A stretch of 63,313 nt of DNA, taken from Paractinoplanes ovalisporus. Its GTDB lineage: Bacteria > Actinomycetota > Actinomycetes > Mycobacteriales > Micromonosporaceae. The stretch is from assembly GCF_016834655.1 (NCBI RefSeq), contig NZ_JAENHP010000037.1:1-63313 (forward strand), given 5' to 3'. This document shows, piece by piece, positions 50,824 through 59,645 of this stretch (the stretch's first letter is position 1; each line of letters begins with the position of its first letter). The translations under genes were made by a program, and so were the position numbers. The notes beneath the pieces are model-generated. The model saw only the letters and a list, made by a program, of their open reading frames with translations. It had not been told where the DNA came from and did no database searches.

Positions 50824-52305
50824 TCAGCTCCGCATCAGTGCGGGAAAGACCCCGGCGGCCTCGTCCACAGCGGCCTCGGCGGCGACGAACCCGTCAGGCC
50901 GCACCAGATAGAGCCGCCCCGCCCGAAGACCCGTCGGCTCGGGCGCGGGCGCGAAGACGTGCACCGCCACACCGAGGTCGGGGACATCCGTGGCGGCCAC
51001 TCCCCCGTACGCATGGATCTGCCACTTGAGATCGCGCAGCACCGCGAAGTTGCCCCCGGCCCACGGCAGCCGCCGCCCGACCACGGGATCACGTCGCCCA
51101 CCGGCCGCGGCCTGCGCGTTCGGCGTCATCCAGTAGTGGATGCGGATCTGCGAGACGTACTGGAAGAGCCGGGACCCGCCCGACCCGCGGGGAACGAACC
51201 GGACGCCGAGGGGTGCGATCAGCGGCACGACCAGGCGGCGCAACGCCCGGGTCATCGGCCGCTGCGAGGTCACCGCCCCGAAGATCCGGTCGGTGGTGCT
51301 CACCAGTGTGCGGGCCACCGGACGGCGCTCGGCGTCGTAGCGGTCGAGCCACGCGTCCTTGCGGCGTCCCTGCAGCACGTCGGCCAGCTTGAAGGCCAGG
51401 TTGTGGGCGTCCTGCAGGCCGGTGTTCATGCCCTGCCCGCCGACCGGCGAGTGCACGTGGGCGGCGTCACCGGCGAGCAGGAAAGGCCCGTCACGGAACG
51501 TCGCCGCCACCCGGTGGTGCACCTTGTACGTGGCGAACCAGCGCGACTCGGCGTACGTGACCGCGAAGTCTTTGATCTTGGGGCGCACGTCTTCCTCGGT
51601 GAGGCGGCCGTCGCCGTCCTCGTCGCGGACCAGGCCGATCAGGCGCCACGCGTGCCGGCCGCGCATCGGGAAGCCGAGCAGGAAGTCGGAGCTCCCGGCT
51701 CGTACGTTGATCGCGTTCTCGACCAGGCCGGCCACCCCGAGCGCGTCGATCACGTAGAACTGGTGGGGGTTGGTGATGCCCTCGAAGGCGATGCGCCGCG
51801 CCTTGCGGACGGCCGAGTTCGACCCGTCGCAGCCCACGCAGAAGCGGGCCCGGACGGTGTCGTTGCCGACCTTGGCCTCGATGCCGTTCTCGACCTGCTT
51901 GACCGCCGTCACCGGCGTCTCCCAGCGCACGTCGGCGCCGAGTTTCTGCAGGTTCTCGTAGAGGATCTCCTCGTTGCGGCTCTGCTCGAGGATCTCGATG
52001 TACGGATAGGGCGTGCGGTCGCCGCCGAGCGGGCCGAGCGGGATGCGCCCGAACGCCCGGTCGCCGAAGCCGGGTGCGAGCGCGTCGGCCCGGCTGGCGG
52101 CGTCGAGCACCTGGTCGGCGAGACCGAGCTGGTCGTAGATCTCCAGGCTGCGGGCCTGGACGACCAGGGCCCGCGACTCGCGCGTCGGCCCTTCCTTGCC
52201 GTCCGCGACGATCACGTCGACCCCGAGTTTGACCAGCCAGTTGGCGAGCATGAGCCCGGTCGGACCCGCGCCCGCCACCAGCACGTCACACGACAGCTCG
52301 GCCAT
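50824..52305 (-). CDS. FAD-dependent aromatic monooxygenase
   Basis: A 493-residue flavoprotein hydroxylase of the PHBH / polyketide-oxygenase type. VLVAGAGPTGLMLANWL binds FAD, CVGCDGSNSAVRK is the DG motif, and GDAAHVHSPVGGQGMNTGLQ closes the site. A thioredoxin-like C-terminal domain follows (from about residue 400). It would add oxygen to an aromatic ring; the substrate is unknown. The ATG at 52305 lies 10 bp after the M20 peptidase stop, so the pair is cotranscribed. A longer frame lacks support. Confidence 0.92.
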   Translation of the reverse strand: MAELSCDVLVAGAGPTGLMLANWLVKLGVDVIVADGKEGPTRESRALVVQARSLEIYDQLGLADQVLDAASRADALAPGFGDRAFGRIPLGPLGGDRTPYPYIEILEQSRNEEILYENLQKLGADVRWETPVTAVKQVENGIEAKVGNDTVRARFCVGCDGSNSAVRKARRIAFEGITNPHQFYVIDALGVAGLVENAINVRAGSSDFLLGFPMRGRHAWRLIGLVRDEDGDGRLTEEDVRPKIKDFAVTYAESRWFATYKVHHRVAATFRDGPFLLAGDAAHVHSPVGGQGMNTGLQDAHNLAFKLADVLQGRRKDAWLDRYDAERRPVARTLVSTTDRIFGAVTSQRPMTRALRRLVVPLIAPLGVRFVPRGSGGSRLFQYVSQIRIHYWMTPNAQAAAGGRRDPVVGRRLPWAGGNFAVLRDLKWQIHAYGGVAATDVPDLGVAVHVFAPAPEPTGLRAGRLYLVRPDGFVAAEAAVDEAAGVFPALMRS

Positions 52306-52315
52306 CGGCCGCCCC

Positions 52316-53671
52316 TTACTTCGTCGAAAGAGACTCCGCCACGTTCTTGAGGAGCAGGGCCTCGGCGACACAGACGCGTTCGAACTCGCCGAGGTGCAGG
52401 CTCTCGTCCGGGCCGTGGGCGCCCGAGTACGGGTCTTCCACGCCGGTGACCAGGATCGCGGCCTGCGGGAACAGTTCCTGGAAGGTCGCGATGAACGGGA
52501 TCGAGCCGCCCACGCCCATGTCGACCGGGGCGGTGCCGTCCCACGCCGAGCGGAAGGCGGCGCGCGCGGCCTCGTACGCCGGACCGGTCGCGTCGATCAC
52601 GCAGGGCGAGCCGTCGCTCTCCAGGGTCACCTCGACCTGAGCGCCCCACGGCACGTGCTTCTCGAGGTGGGCGCGCACCGCCGCGTACGCGGACTTGGGG
52701 TCGTCGCCGGGAGCCAGCCGTACGGAAATCTTGGCTTTGGCCGCAGGCTGCAGTGCGTTGGCGGCCTCGAACGTGCGCGGCGCGTCGATGCCGAGCACCG
52801 AGATCGACGGCTTGGTCCAGATGCGGTCGGTGATGGTGCCCTGGCCGACCAGTTCGACGCCGTCGAGCATGCCCGCCTCGTGCCGGAAACGGTCGGCCGG
52901 GTAGTCGACGCTCGCGCCCTCACGACCGACCAGCCCGTCGACCGCGACCTCGCCGGTGTCGTCGTGCAGGGTCGCGAGCAGGCGGGCCAGGGTGGTCAGG
53001 GCGTCGGGCACCGGGCCGCCGAACATGCCGCTGTGCACCGCGCTCTTGAGCACCTTGACCTCGGCGAACAGGTTGACCAGGCCACGCAGCGAGGTGGTCA
53101 GGGCGGGCTGCCCGATGTCCCAGTTGCCGGAGTCGGCGATGACGATCACGTCGGAGCGCAGCTCGTCGCGGAACTCCTCGATGATCGCGTCGAGCGAGTC
53201 GGAGCCGTATTCCTCCTCGCCCTCGACGAACACCACCACGCCCACCGGCAGCTGGTCGCCGAACGCGCGCAACGCCGCCACGTGGGCCATCACGCCGGCC
53301 TTGTCGTCGGCGGCGCCGCGGGCGTAGAGCCGGCCGTCACGCTCGACCGGCTCGAACGGGTCGCTCGTCCACAGCGCCGGGTCACCCGCGGGCTGCACGT
53401 CGTGGTGGGCGTAGAGCAGCACGGTCGGCGCGCCCTCGGGGGCGGCCCGGCGACCGATCACGGCGGGCTGGCCGCCGCGCTTCACGATCTGCGTGTCGAG
53501 GCCGCAGCCGCGCAGCAGCTCGGCCACCGCCTCGGCCGACCGCTCGACGTGGGAGTGGTCGAAGCCCTCGAACGCGATGCCCGGAATGCGGACCAGCCGC
53601 TCCAGGTCGGCACGGACTCCGGGCATCTCCCGCGCGATCGCGGCGCGCAGATCGGTCTCACTCAACGTCAT
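52316..53671 (-). CDS. M20 family metallo-dipeptidase
   Basis: A 451-residue zinc peptidase. YAHHDVQPAGD holds the first metal ligand and catalytic Asp, RGAADDKAG the bridging Asp, and VEGEEEYGS the general base Glu; KSAVHSGMFGG belongs to the lid domain and GAHGPDESLHL holds the last His. It is a typical CNDP-like dipeptidase. The ATG at 53671 follows TAGGAT (53679-53684) by 7 nt, leaderless. It is cotranscribed with the flavoprotein monooxygenase. Confidence 0.93.
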   Translation of the reverse strand: MTLSETDLRAAIAREMPGVRADLERLVRIPGIAFEGFDHSHVERSAEAVAELLRGCGLDTQIVKRGGQPAVIGRRAAPEGAPTVLLYAHHDVQPAGDPALWTSDPFEPVERDGRLYARGAADDKAGVMAHVAALRAFGDQLPVGVVVFVEGEEEYGSDSLDAIIEEFRDELRSDVIVIADSGNWDIGQPALTTSLRGLVNLFAEVKVLKSAVHSGMFGGPVPDALTTLARLLATLHDDTGEVAVDGLVGREGASVDYPADRFRHEAGMLDGVELVGQGTITDRIWTKPSISVLGIDAPRTFEAANALQPAAKAKISVRLAPGDDPKSAYAAVRAHLEKHVPWGAQVEVTLESDGSPCVIDATGPAYEAARAAFRSAWDGTAPVDMGVGGSIPFIATFQELFPQAAILVTGVEDPYSGAHGPDESLHLGEFERVCVAEALLLKNVAESLSTK

Positions 53672-53692
53672 ATGAGTGATCCTAAGGCTCGT

Positions 53693-54754
53693 TCAGTTGT
53701 CGTCGTTGTCCTGACGACCACGGCGTGACGCGTCACCCATCCACCCGCGGGCACCCCGGGCGGCCGATCCGGCCAGGTCAGCGGCGCCGTCACCGAGCTT
53801 GCGGAGCAGTCCGACGAGCGGATCCTGCGAATTGTTGAACGTTTCGCGGTACGAGTTGGCGGCCGCCTTGACGTCGTCGGTGACCGAGGCGTCGCCGTCG
53901 CTGTCGCGGCGCGGGTAGTCGCCGCCGAGAATTTCCGCGTACGCCCCGGAGTCGATCCACTTGCGCAGTTCGGCGGCCCGGGCGACCGGGAAGGGGTGGG
54001 TGCTCCACGCCGTCATGCCGATCTTGTGGATGCTGTCGCGCAGGTCGCCGCCGCTCTCGTACTCGGCCGCCTGCTCGAGGAAGGCCGCGGTGTCGATCTG
54101 CGAGAGGTCGCCGCCGCCGGCCAGCTTCATCAGCAGGCGGGTCGAGGCGGCCGGGTCCTGCCCGGCGAGCAGCCCGGCGCGGTCGGCCGACAGCTCGGCC
54201 TTGCGCCACCACTCGAACATGGCCGCGATGATCGCCCGCAGCGCGATGGCGCCGACCGGCAGCCAGCTCAGGTTGGCGGCCCAGCGGGTCAGGATCATCA
54301 TGATCGTCTTGTAGACCGCGTGGCCGCTGCGGACGTGGCCGATCTCGTGGCCGAGCATCGCGCGCAACTCATCGTCGTCCAGGCGCTCGAGAGCGCCGGT
54401 CGTGACCACGATGAACGGTTTGTCGAGGCCGATCGCGGACCCGTTGATGATGGGGTCCTGAGTGACGTAGAGCTCGGGCAGCTCGACCACGTCGAGGGTG
54501 GTGGCGGCCTCGGTGAAGCGCTGGTAGACCCGCGGGTATTGCCGGTGGTCGACGCGGATCGCCCCGGCCAGGAACTGCAGCCGGAAGCCGCGCTCGTTCC
54601 ACATGCCGAAGAACGTCTTGACCACGTCGTCGAAGCCGCGCAGCTCGCGCAGGGCGGTCAGCGCGCCCCGGTCGGCGGGGTGTTCCCAGGCCCGCGAGCT
54701 GATGCCGGTCAAGGTGACCCGCCGGCGTACCGGGCGGTTCTCTTCGTCGGTCAT
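53693..54754 (-). CDS. M48 family metallopeptidase
   Basis: A 353-residue membrane-associated zinc protease. The active site is HEIGH (about residue 137) with the third ligand Glu in KAELSADRAG. Hydrophobic segments around 150-185 flank it. The C-terminal 60 residues are polar with Arg/Asp. It resembles the HtpX/M48B group of quality-control proteases. The ATG at 54754 overlaps the upstream kinase-like gene by 4 bp, so the genes are coupled. Confidence 0.9.
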   Translation of the reverse strand: MTDEENRPVRRRVTLTGISSRAWEHPADRGALTALRELRGFDDVVKTFFGMWNERGFRLQFLAGAIRVDHRQYPRVYQRFTEAATTLDVVELPELYVTQDPIINGSAIGLDKPFIVVTTGALERLDDDELRAMLGHEIGHVRSGHAVYKTIMMILTRWAANLSWLPVGAIALRAIIAAMFEWWRKAELSADRAGLLAGQDPAASTRLLMKLAGGGDLSQIDTAAFLEQAAEYESGGDLRDSIHKIGMTAWSTHPFPVARAAELRKWIDSGAYAEILGGDYPRRDSDGDASVTDDVKAAANSYRETFNNSQDPLVGLLRKLGDGAADLAGSAARGARGWMGDASRRGRQDNDDN

Positions 54755-55353
54755 CGTGGAAGTCCCTTCGAGAGGAAATAACCCTGCACGGCCTGGTGCG
54801 CACCGTCGACGATCAGATCCGCGCACGCGGCCGTCTCGTCCACGGCGAAGTGCGCGTCCTCGGCGGCCCGCCAGCGCCCAAGGTACTTCCGATACGCAAC
54901 ACTGTCGTCCCCGTCGCGGGCGATCGCGCGGTCCCAGCGAAGTCGCGCCGGGGCGTCGACGAACACGACGAAGGAAAGTTCGGGACGAATCTCACGCCGC
55001 GCCACGCTGACACCCTCCAGCACGACGGCCGCGACGGGTGGCACCACGATCGGCGTACCGGAAAAATCACCCTTTTCCCAGTCGAAGCTCCGATAGGTCG
55101 CCGCCCGCCCTTTCCTCAGCGGATCGAGCACTTTTTCTTCCAGCCGCGCCCAGAACATGAACTGGTCGTCCCAGCCATTGAGCAGGTCGTCGGTGTGCAC
55201 GACCGGGGCGCCGAGCGCGTCGGCCAGCGCGTCGGCGAACCGCGTCTTGCCCGCGCCGCTCGGCCCGTCCACGGCGATCAGGCGCGTCCCGCCGAGCCGG
55301 GGTTCGAGCCCCGTCACGGAAGCGGCCAGGTCGTCGAACCGCTGCTCAGGCAC
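54751..55353 (-). CDS. uridine kinase-like P-loop protein
   Basis: A 200-residue P-loop kinase-like protein. Walker A is DGPSGAGKTRFA (about 29-40), the lid/substrate region has HTDDLLNGWDDQF and the Walker B-like strand is AVVLEGVSVAR, with a basic RWRAAEDAHF segment. It fits uridine or related nucleoside kinases of actinobacteria. It overlaps both neighbours (8 bp with cobQ, 4 bp with the protease), so it lies in one leftward transcript from cobD. Confidence 0.85.
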   Translation of the reverse strand: MPEQRFDDLAASVTGLEPRLGGTRLIAVDGPSGAGKTRFADALADALGAPVVHTDDLLNGWDDQFMFWARLEEKVLDPLRKGRAATYRSFDWEKGDFSGTPIVVPPVAAVVLEGVSVARREIRPELSFVVFVDAPARLRWDRAIARDGDDSVAYRKYLGRWRAAEDAHFAVDETAACADLIVDGAHQAVQGYFLSKGLPR

Positions 55354-56881
55354 GCGTCGGCGCCCCCGGCGGCAGGAACGGCAACCCCGGCGGCGGTCCG
55401 TTCTCGATCAGAAAACGGAGCGCGGCCGTGTCGACATGCTCCTCGATCAGATCGCCCAGCAGGTCAAGGGCCTGATCCCGTACGGCGGAGAACCGGGTTG
55501 CCGGAGCCACGGTGAAGCCATGCCGGCCCGCCTGACGCGCGGCCAGCGTGAGGAACCGGCGGCGGAACTCGTCGGACTCGAAAGCGCCGTGCCAGTGGGT
55601 GCCGAAAATGTTGCCTTCGATCGCACCCTCGGGCCGCCCATCGGCGTACCGGAGCAGCGGTTTTGTTGTTGATCGGGAGACGACGCCGTGGTGGATCTCG
55701 TAACCCGAGACGGGCGCGCCGAGCGCCTCACCGCGCGGGCGCGCGAGCGTCTTGATCTTCTCGAAGGCGATCTCCAGGGGCAGAAGACCCATTCCCCGTA
55801 CGGTCCCCCGGCCGCTCTCGACCTCGTCGTGGATCGTCTCGGCCAGCATCTGGAAGCCGCCGCAGATGCCGAGCAGCGGTTTCCCGGCGGCGGCGTGCAC
55901 GGCGATCGCGTCGGCCAGACCGGTCTCGCGCAGCCAGGCCAGGTCGGTGACGGTCGCCTTCGAACCCGGGATCACCACCAGGTCGGCGTCGAGAATCTCG
56001 GCCGGATCGACGCTCAGGCGGACGCGCACCCCCGGCTCGGCCGCCAGCGCCTCGGCGTCGGTCGCGTTCGAGATTCGGGGCAGCCGCACGACAACAACCC
56101 GGAGCCATTCTTTCCCGTACGGGTTTTTCGCGCGCCCAAGCACATTCTGATAGGCCAGCGAATCCTCGCCATCCACCCAGACGCCCTCGTGGAACGGCAG
56201 CACACCGTGCACGGGCCGTCCGGTGGTGGCGGTGATCATGTCGAGCCCCGGCTGGAGAATCGGCAGGCTGCCCCGGAACTTGTTGACCACGAACCCCGCG
56301 ACAAGCGCCTGGTCCTCGGCGCTGAGCAGCGCGACGGTTCCGAGGAAGGCGGCGAAGATCCCACCGCGGTCGATGTCACCGACGACGATCGCCGGGAAGC
56401 CGGCATGCCGGGCCAGACCCATGTTGACGAAGTCGCCGTCCCGCAGGTTGATCTCGGCCGGGCTGCCCGCCCCTTCACAGATCACGGCGTCGTACTCGGC
56501 TCGCAACTCGGCCAGCGCGGCGTACGCGACCTCGGCCAGCCGTGGCTTGATCGACCGGTAGTTGCCGGCCATAACCGTGTCGACGGCCTGACCCATCAGC
56601 ACGACCTGGCTGGAACGGTCGCTGCCCGGCTTGAGCAGAACCGGGTTGAAGCGCAGGTCAGGGACCACACCGGCGGCGGCCGCCTGCATGGCCTGGGCGC
56701 GGCCGATCTCCCCGCCGCGGCCGTCCGGTCCGACCACGACGACCGAGTTGTTCGACATGTTCTGGGCCTTGAACGGGGCCACTTTGACGCCGTTGCGGTG
56801 CAGCCACCGGCAGATACCCGCCGTGACGATGCTCTTACCGGCGTCGCTGGTCGTGCCCGCGACGAGCAGTCCCCCGCTCAT
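55346..56881 (-). CDS. cobQ: cobyric acid synthase
   Basis: A 511-residue amidotransferase that adds four amide groups to the corrin. GTTSDAGKSIVTAGICRWLH is the P-loop start (exact residues 9-28), followed by PFKAQNMSNNS, EGAGSPAEINLRDGD and GDIDRGGIFAAFLGT. The class I glutaminase domain has LLGICGGFQML with the catalytic Cys, and GTHWHGAFE near the end. It is complete. It overlaps cobD by 4 bp and the kinase gene by 8 bp. Confidence 0.96.
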   Translation of the reverse strand: MSGGLLVAGTTSDAGKSIVTAGICRWLHRNGVKVAPFKAQNMSNNSVVVVGPDGRGGEIGRAQAMQAAAAGVVPDLRFNPVLLKPGSDRSSQVVLMGQAVDTVMAGNYRSIKPRLAEVAYAALAELRAEYDAVICEGAGSPAEINLRDGDFVNMGLARHAGFPAIVVGDIDRGGIFAAFLGTVALLSAEDQALVAGFVVNKFRGSLPILQPGLDMITATTGRPVHGVLPFHEGVWVDGEDSLAYQNVLGRAKNPYGKEWLRVVVVRLPRISNATDAEALAAEPGVRVRLSVDPAEILDADLVVIPGSKATVTDLAWLRETGLADAIAVHAAAGKPLLGICGGFQMLAETIHDEVESGRGTVRGMGLLPLEIAFEKIKTLARPRGEALGAPVSGYEIHHGVVSRSTTKPLLRYADGRPEGAIEGNIFGTHWHGAFESDEFRRRFLTLAARQAGRHGFTVAPATRFSAVRDQALDLLGDLIEEHVDTAALRFLIENGPPPGLPFLPPGAPTRA

Positions 56882-58002
56882 CGGCGCGCGGCTCCCCGCA
56901 GCAGCGCGATCCCGGCCGCGATCCCGGCGGCGGCGACTCCGACCGTGCCCGACACGCGGGCGGCGCGCCGCAGGTGAGCGGCCGAGGGCCGGGGCCCGTC
57001 CCCCAGGAACGGCCGGGTCTCGCTGCGTCCGAAATAGACGTTGCGACCCCCCAGCCGTACGCCCAATGCCCCCGCCATCGCCGACTCACACTGCCCCGCA
57101 TTGGGCGAGGGGTGATCGTTGCGGTCGCGGCGCCAGACCCGCGCCGTCTCCCGAGGTGACCCACCCGCCACCGGCGACGCTCCGATGGTCAGCGCACCCG
57201 TCAGCCGGGAGGGCAGCAGATTGAGCCCGTCATCCAGCCGGGCCGACGCCGTCCCGAACCGCGCATACCGCGCCGACCGGTGCCCCACCATCGCGTCGAG
57301 GGTGTTGGCGGCCCGATAGGCGAGCAGCCCCGGCAGCCCGAACACCCCACCCCAGAAGAGCGGTGCGACAACGGCATCCGACGTGTTCTCGGCCACCGAC
57401 TCCACAGTGGCCCGGGCCAGCTCCGCCTCGTCGAGCCCCGAGGGATCCCGCCCGCACAGATGATTGAGGCGCCCCCGCGCCGACGCGAGATCACCGCCGT
57501 CCAGGTGCCCGGCCATGGTCCGGGATTCCCGCCGGAGGGTCCGCCCACCCAGAACGGTCCAGGTCACACCGGCCACAAGCACGGTCCGCGCGAGCGGCGC
57601 CCGCTTGGTGGCCGCGGCCGCCGCCACACCCGCCAGGGCCGGCACCCCCACCGCAAGCGCCGTGAAGGCCGCCCCCGACCAGCGGTTGTCCCGATAGATC
57701 CGCTTCTCGAGGGCCGAGGCCGCCGTCCCGAATCCGGCTACCGGATGAAACCGCCGTGGATCCCCGAAGACCGAGTCGAGCAGATAGCCGGCCGCCAGTC
57801 CCGCCGCGTCCGCCGTGCCGGCCCGTCCCGCGGCTCGCCCCCAGGCCCGCGCCGCCGCCCCAACCGCAGTGCCCGCCGCCGTAGCCGCCGCCCCAACCGC
57901 GGTGCCCGCCGCCGTAGCCGCCGCGCCGACCCAAGATCCAGCCGAGCGGGCCGCGCGCCCTTTCCGAGCCCCCAACCAGGGCCCCGCCCCCGCCCCCGCC
58001 AC
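56878..58002 (-). CDS. cobD: adenosylcobinamide-phosphate synthase CobD/CbiB
   Basis: A 374-residue membrane protein that attaches the aminopropanol arm to cobyric acid. The conserved domain starts near residue 67 with LAAGYLLDSVFGDPRRFHPV, then VESVAENTSDAVVAPLFWG and RRDRNDHPSPNAGQCESAMAG (in part). Residues 25-55 are an Ala/Gly-rich segment with two exact 11-residue copies (GAAATAAGTAV), a 33-bp DNA repeat at 57858-57923. The GTG at 58002 has AAAGGAACC upstream. It heads the cobD-cobQ transcript. Confidence 0.92.
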   Translation of the reverse strand: MAGAGAGPWLGARKGRAARSAGSWVGAAATAAGTAVGAAATAAGTAVGAAARAWGRAAGRAGTADAAGLAAGYLLDSVFGDPRRFHPVAGFGTAASALEKRIYRDNRWSGAAFTALAVGVPALAGVAAAAATKRAPLARTVLVAGVTWTVLGGRTLRRESRTMAGHLDGGDLASARGRLNHLCGRDPSGLDEAELARATVESVAENTSDAVVAPLFWGGVFGLPGLLAYRAANTLDAMVGHRSARYARFGTASARLDDGLNLLPSRLTGALTIGASPVAGGSPRETARVWRRDRNDHPSPNAGQCESAMAGALGVRLGGRNVYFGRSETRPFLGDGPRPSAAHLRRAARVSGTVGVAAAGIAAGIALLRGAARR

Positions 58003-58044
58003 GCCTTGGTTCCTTTCGAAGATCGAATGGGTTCGACTACACGA

Positions 58045-58506
58045 TCATGTACGCAGGTCGCAGACCCATACCGGGATTTCCGGCGTTCCGGGCACCGGGC
58101 CGTCCGGGATCGGCACCGGGTCGAACTCGCCCCAGACGATCGCGCCCGGTGCGCGGTCCTCCAGGAACTCGACGACGATCGCCTGCAGATCGTCCGTCGC
58201 CTTGTAGGGCTCCACGAACGGCAGCTCGTCCCGCCCGCGGGACGCCGTCGAGCAGCGCAACTGCCCCGCCTGCAGGTCGTGCCACACATAGAACGTCGCC
58301 GGCCCGGCGTGCGCCATGGCGGCCACCTGCCCCCGTAACTGCTCGACCGTCTCCTCGAAGGCGTTGACCACCTCCTCGGCCGACAGGCCCATGCGCTCGT
58401 GCGGCGGAGCGCCGAACCAGCTGGTGTTGGCGGTCTCGGTGTCCTGGTCGTGCGGCGCGAGCACCAGTGTCTCGCCCGCGATCGCGCGGATCTCCTTCAA
58501 CAGCAC
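58045..58506 (-). CDS. protein of unknown function
   Basis: A 153-residue soluble protein: LLKEIRAIAGETLVLAPHDQDT, in part, then ERMGLSAEEVVNAFEETVEQL in part, AGPATFYVWHDLQAGQLRCSTAS in part, and IVWGEFDPVPIPDGPVPG. The balanced content and well-behaved codon use argue that it is real. The GTG at 58506 follows CAGACT (58514-58519) by 7 nt, the leaderless layout; longer frames to 58653 enter low-quality sequence. I do not recognise the family. It precedes cobD on the same strand. Confidence 0.7.
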   Translation of the reverse strand: MLLKEIRAIAGETLVLAPHDQDTETANTSWFGAPPHERMGLSAEEVVNAFEETVEQLRGQVAAMAHAGPATFYVWHDLQAGQLRCSTASRGRDELPFVEPYKATDDLQAIVVEFLEDRAPGAIVWGEFDPVPIPDGPVPGTPEIPVWVCDLRT

Positions 58507-58519
58507 GCGACCCAGTCTG

Positions 58520-58736
58520 CCGGTCCACCCCCTCCGGGGACCAACCGGGCAGGTCGGCCGGGCGGCCCAATAGACGGGCACGATCGGACCACCCCATACG
58601 GGGGGTCGTGTCAGCCGTACGTTGGACACAGGCCCCTTGGCACTTGAGATCAACAGCAGCGTGACCTGGTCCTACTCCAAAACGCCAAGTCAAGCCGCTA
58701 CGCGAACTCGATGACGGGCGGCGTGCGTCCAGGGGG
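58520..58736. other. gap with no convincing gene
   Basis: Neither strand has a good start/ribosome site pair. A short hairpin-like CCACCCCATACGGGGGG is visible around 58590. A frame ending LEINSSVTWSYSKTPSQAA looks protein-like but has no start or known relative, so it could be a remnant. Confidence 0.3.
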
Positions 58737-58766
58737 TGGTCCGGCCGCCGCGCGACGGCCGGACCA
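58737..58766 (-). terminator. GC-rich hairpin after the ssb gene
   Basis: TGGTCCGGCCG (58737-58747) pairs with CGGCCGGACCA (58756-58766), an 11-bp perfect stem with an 8-nt loop, about 11 nt past the ssb stop on the minus strand. There is no T-run, so it may be a U-less terminator or a 3' stabiliser. Confidence 0.55.
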
Positions 58767-58777
58767 GGGAAACGGCG

Positions 58778-59476
58778 TCAGGCGGCGACGGGCTCCTTCC
58801 GGCTCCGGCGGGTGCGGCGGGACGGGGTGGGCTCGGCCGCGGTCAGACGTTCGACCTCGAGAGCGATCTCCTCGTCGGTCGGCGACTCGCCGGAACGCGA
58901 CTCGTCGGAAGACGACTCACCAGAAGGCGACTCATCGGAGGGCGACTCGTCCGACTTGGCCGCCGCCTCGATCTCGGCGAACGCGGGAGCCTCCTCGGAC
59001 GGCACACCCTCGCCGAAGAAGGACGGGGCATCCTCGATCGGCACCGGCATCGTGGGCTCGCCACCCACGAAGACCTGTTCGTCGATCGCGCCCGCACCCT
59101 GGTCGGGGGTCGTGCGGTTGCGGGTGAACCGGCCCCGGCCACGGGCCAGGTCGTGGCCGATCGAATACGCCTCCATCTCGTACGAGATGCGGTTGTTGCC
59201 GTTGTCGTCCTTCCAGTCGCGGGTGTAGAGCCGCCCGTAGACGATGACGGGGTCGCCGACCGAGAGCGACGAGATCACGCCCTCGGCCAGCCGGCGCCAG
59301 GCCGTCACGCGGATGCGCAGGCTGTTGCCGTCGACCCAGTCGTTGATCTCGCGGTCGAAGCGGCGGGCGGTGGACGCGATCCGGAAGTTGGCGACGACCG
59401 AGCCGGAGTTCTCGAAGCGGCGCCATTCGGGAGCGACCAGCACGTTGCCCACGACGACGAGGTTGGTGTCGAACAC
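58778..59476 (-). CDS. ssb: single-stranded DNA-binding protein, atypical C-terminus
   Basis: A 232-residue SSB. The OB fold is residues 1-115: FDTNLVVVGNVLVAPEWRRFE in part, SVVANFRIAST, RRFDREINDWVDG, VTAWRRLAEGV and DPVIVYGRLYTRDW. The long tail holds Ser/Asp/Glu repeats (SDESPSDESPSGESSSDES) and then ends in basic RRTRRSRKEPVAA. The acidic tip DDDIPF-like of canonical SSB is absent, so it is probably a paralogue. The GTG at 59476 has GGAGGT upstream. Confidence 0.88.
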   Translation of the reverse strand: MFDTNLVVVGNVLVAPEWRRFENSGSVVANFRIASTARRFDREINDWVDGNSLRIRVTAWRRLAEGVISSLSVGDPVIVYGRLYTRDWKDDNGNNRISYEMEAYSIGHDLARGRGRFTRNRTTPDQGAGAIDEQVFVGGEPTMPVPIEDAPSFFGEGVPSEEAPAFAEIEAAAKSDESPSDESPSGESSSDESRSGESPTDEEIALEVERLTAAEPTPSRRTRRSRKEPVAA

Positions 59477-59645
59477 TTGGTGACCTCCAAGGTTGTGTCG
59501 GTGAGGCCAGAAGCTTCGCGCCCGGCGGCGGGGCGGCGGGGATCTCAGGCGGCGGCCTGTGGACAACCCACGGGCCTGTGGAAAACGGCCACGGCCTGAG
59601 GATTTCTGATATGGCGAACGCGTACTGGTCGGTAGCCTGGGGCGC

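Noticed and set aside
58600..58720. Small plus-strand gene ending LEINSSVTWSYSKTPSQAA
   Set aside because: No start codon with ribosome site or leaderless promoter, and no recognisable relative; kept only as a possible remnant.
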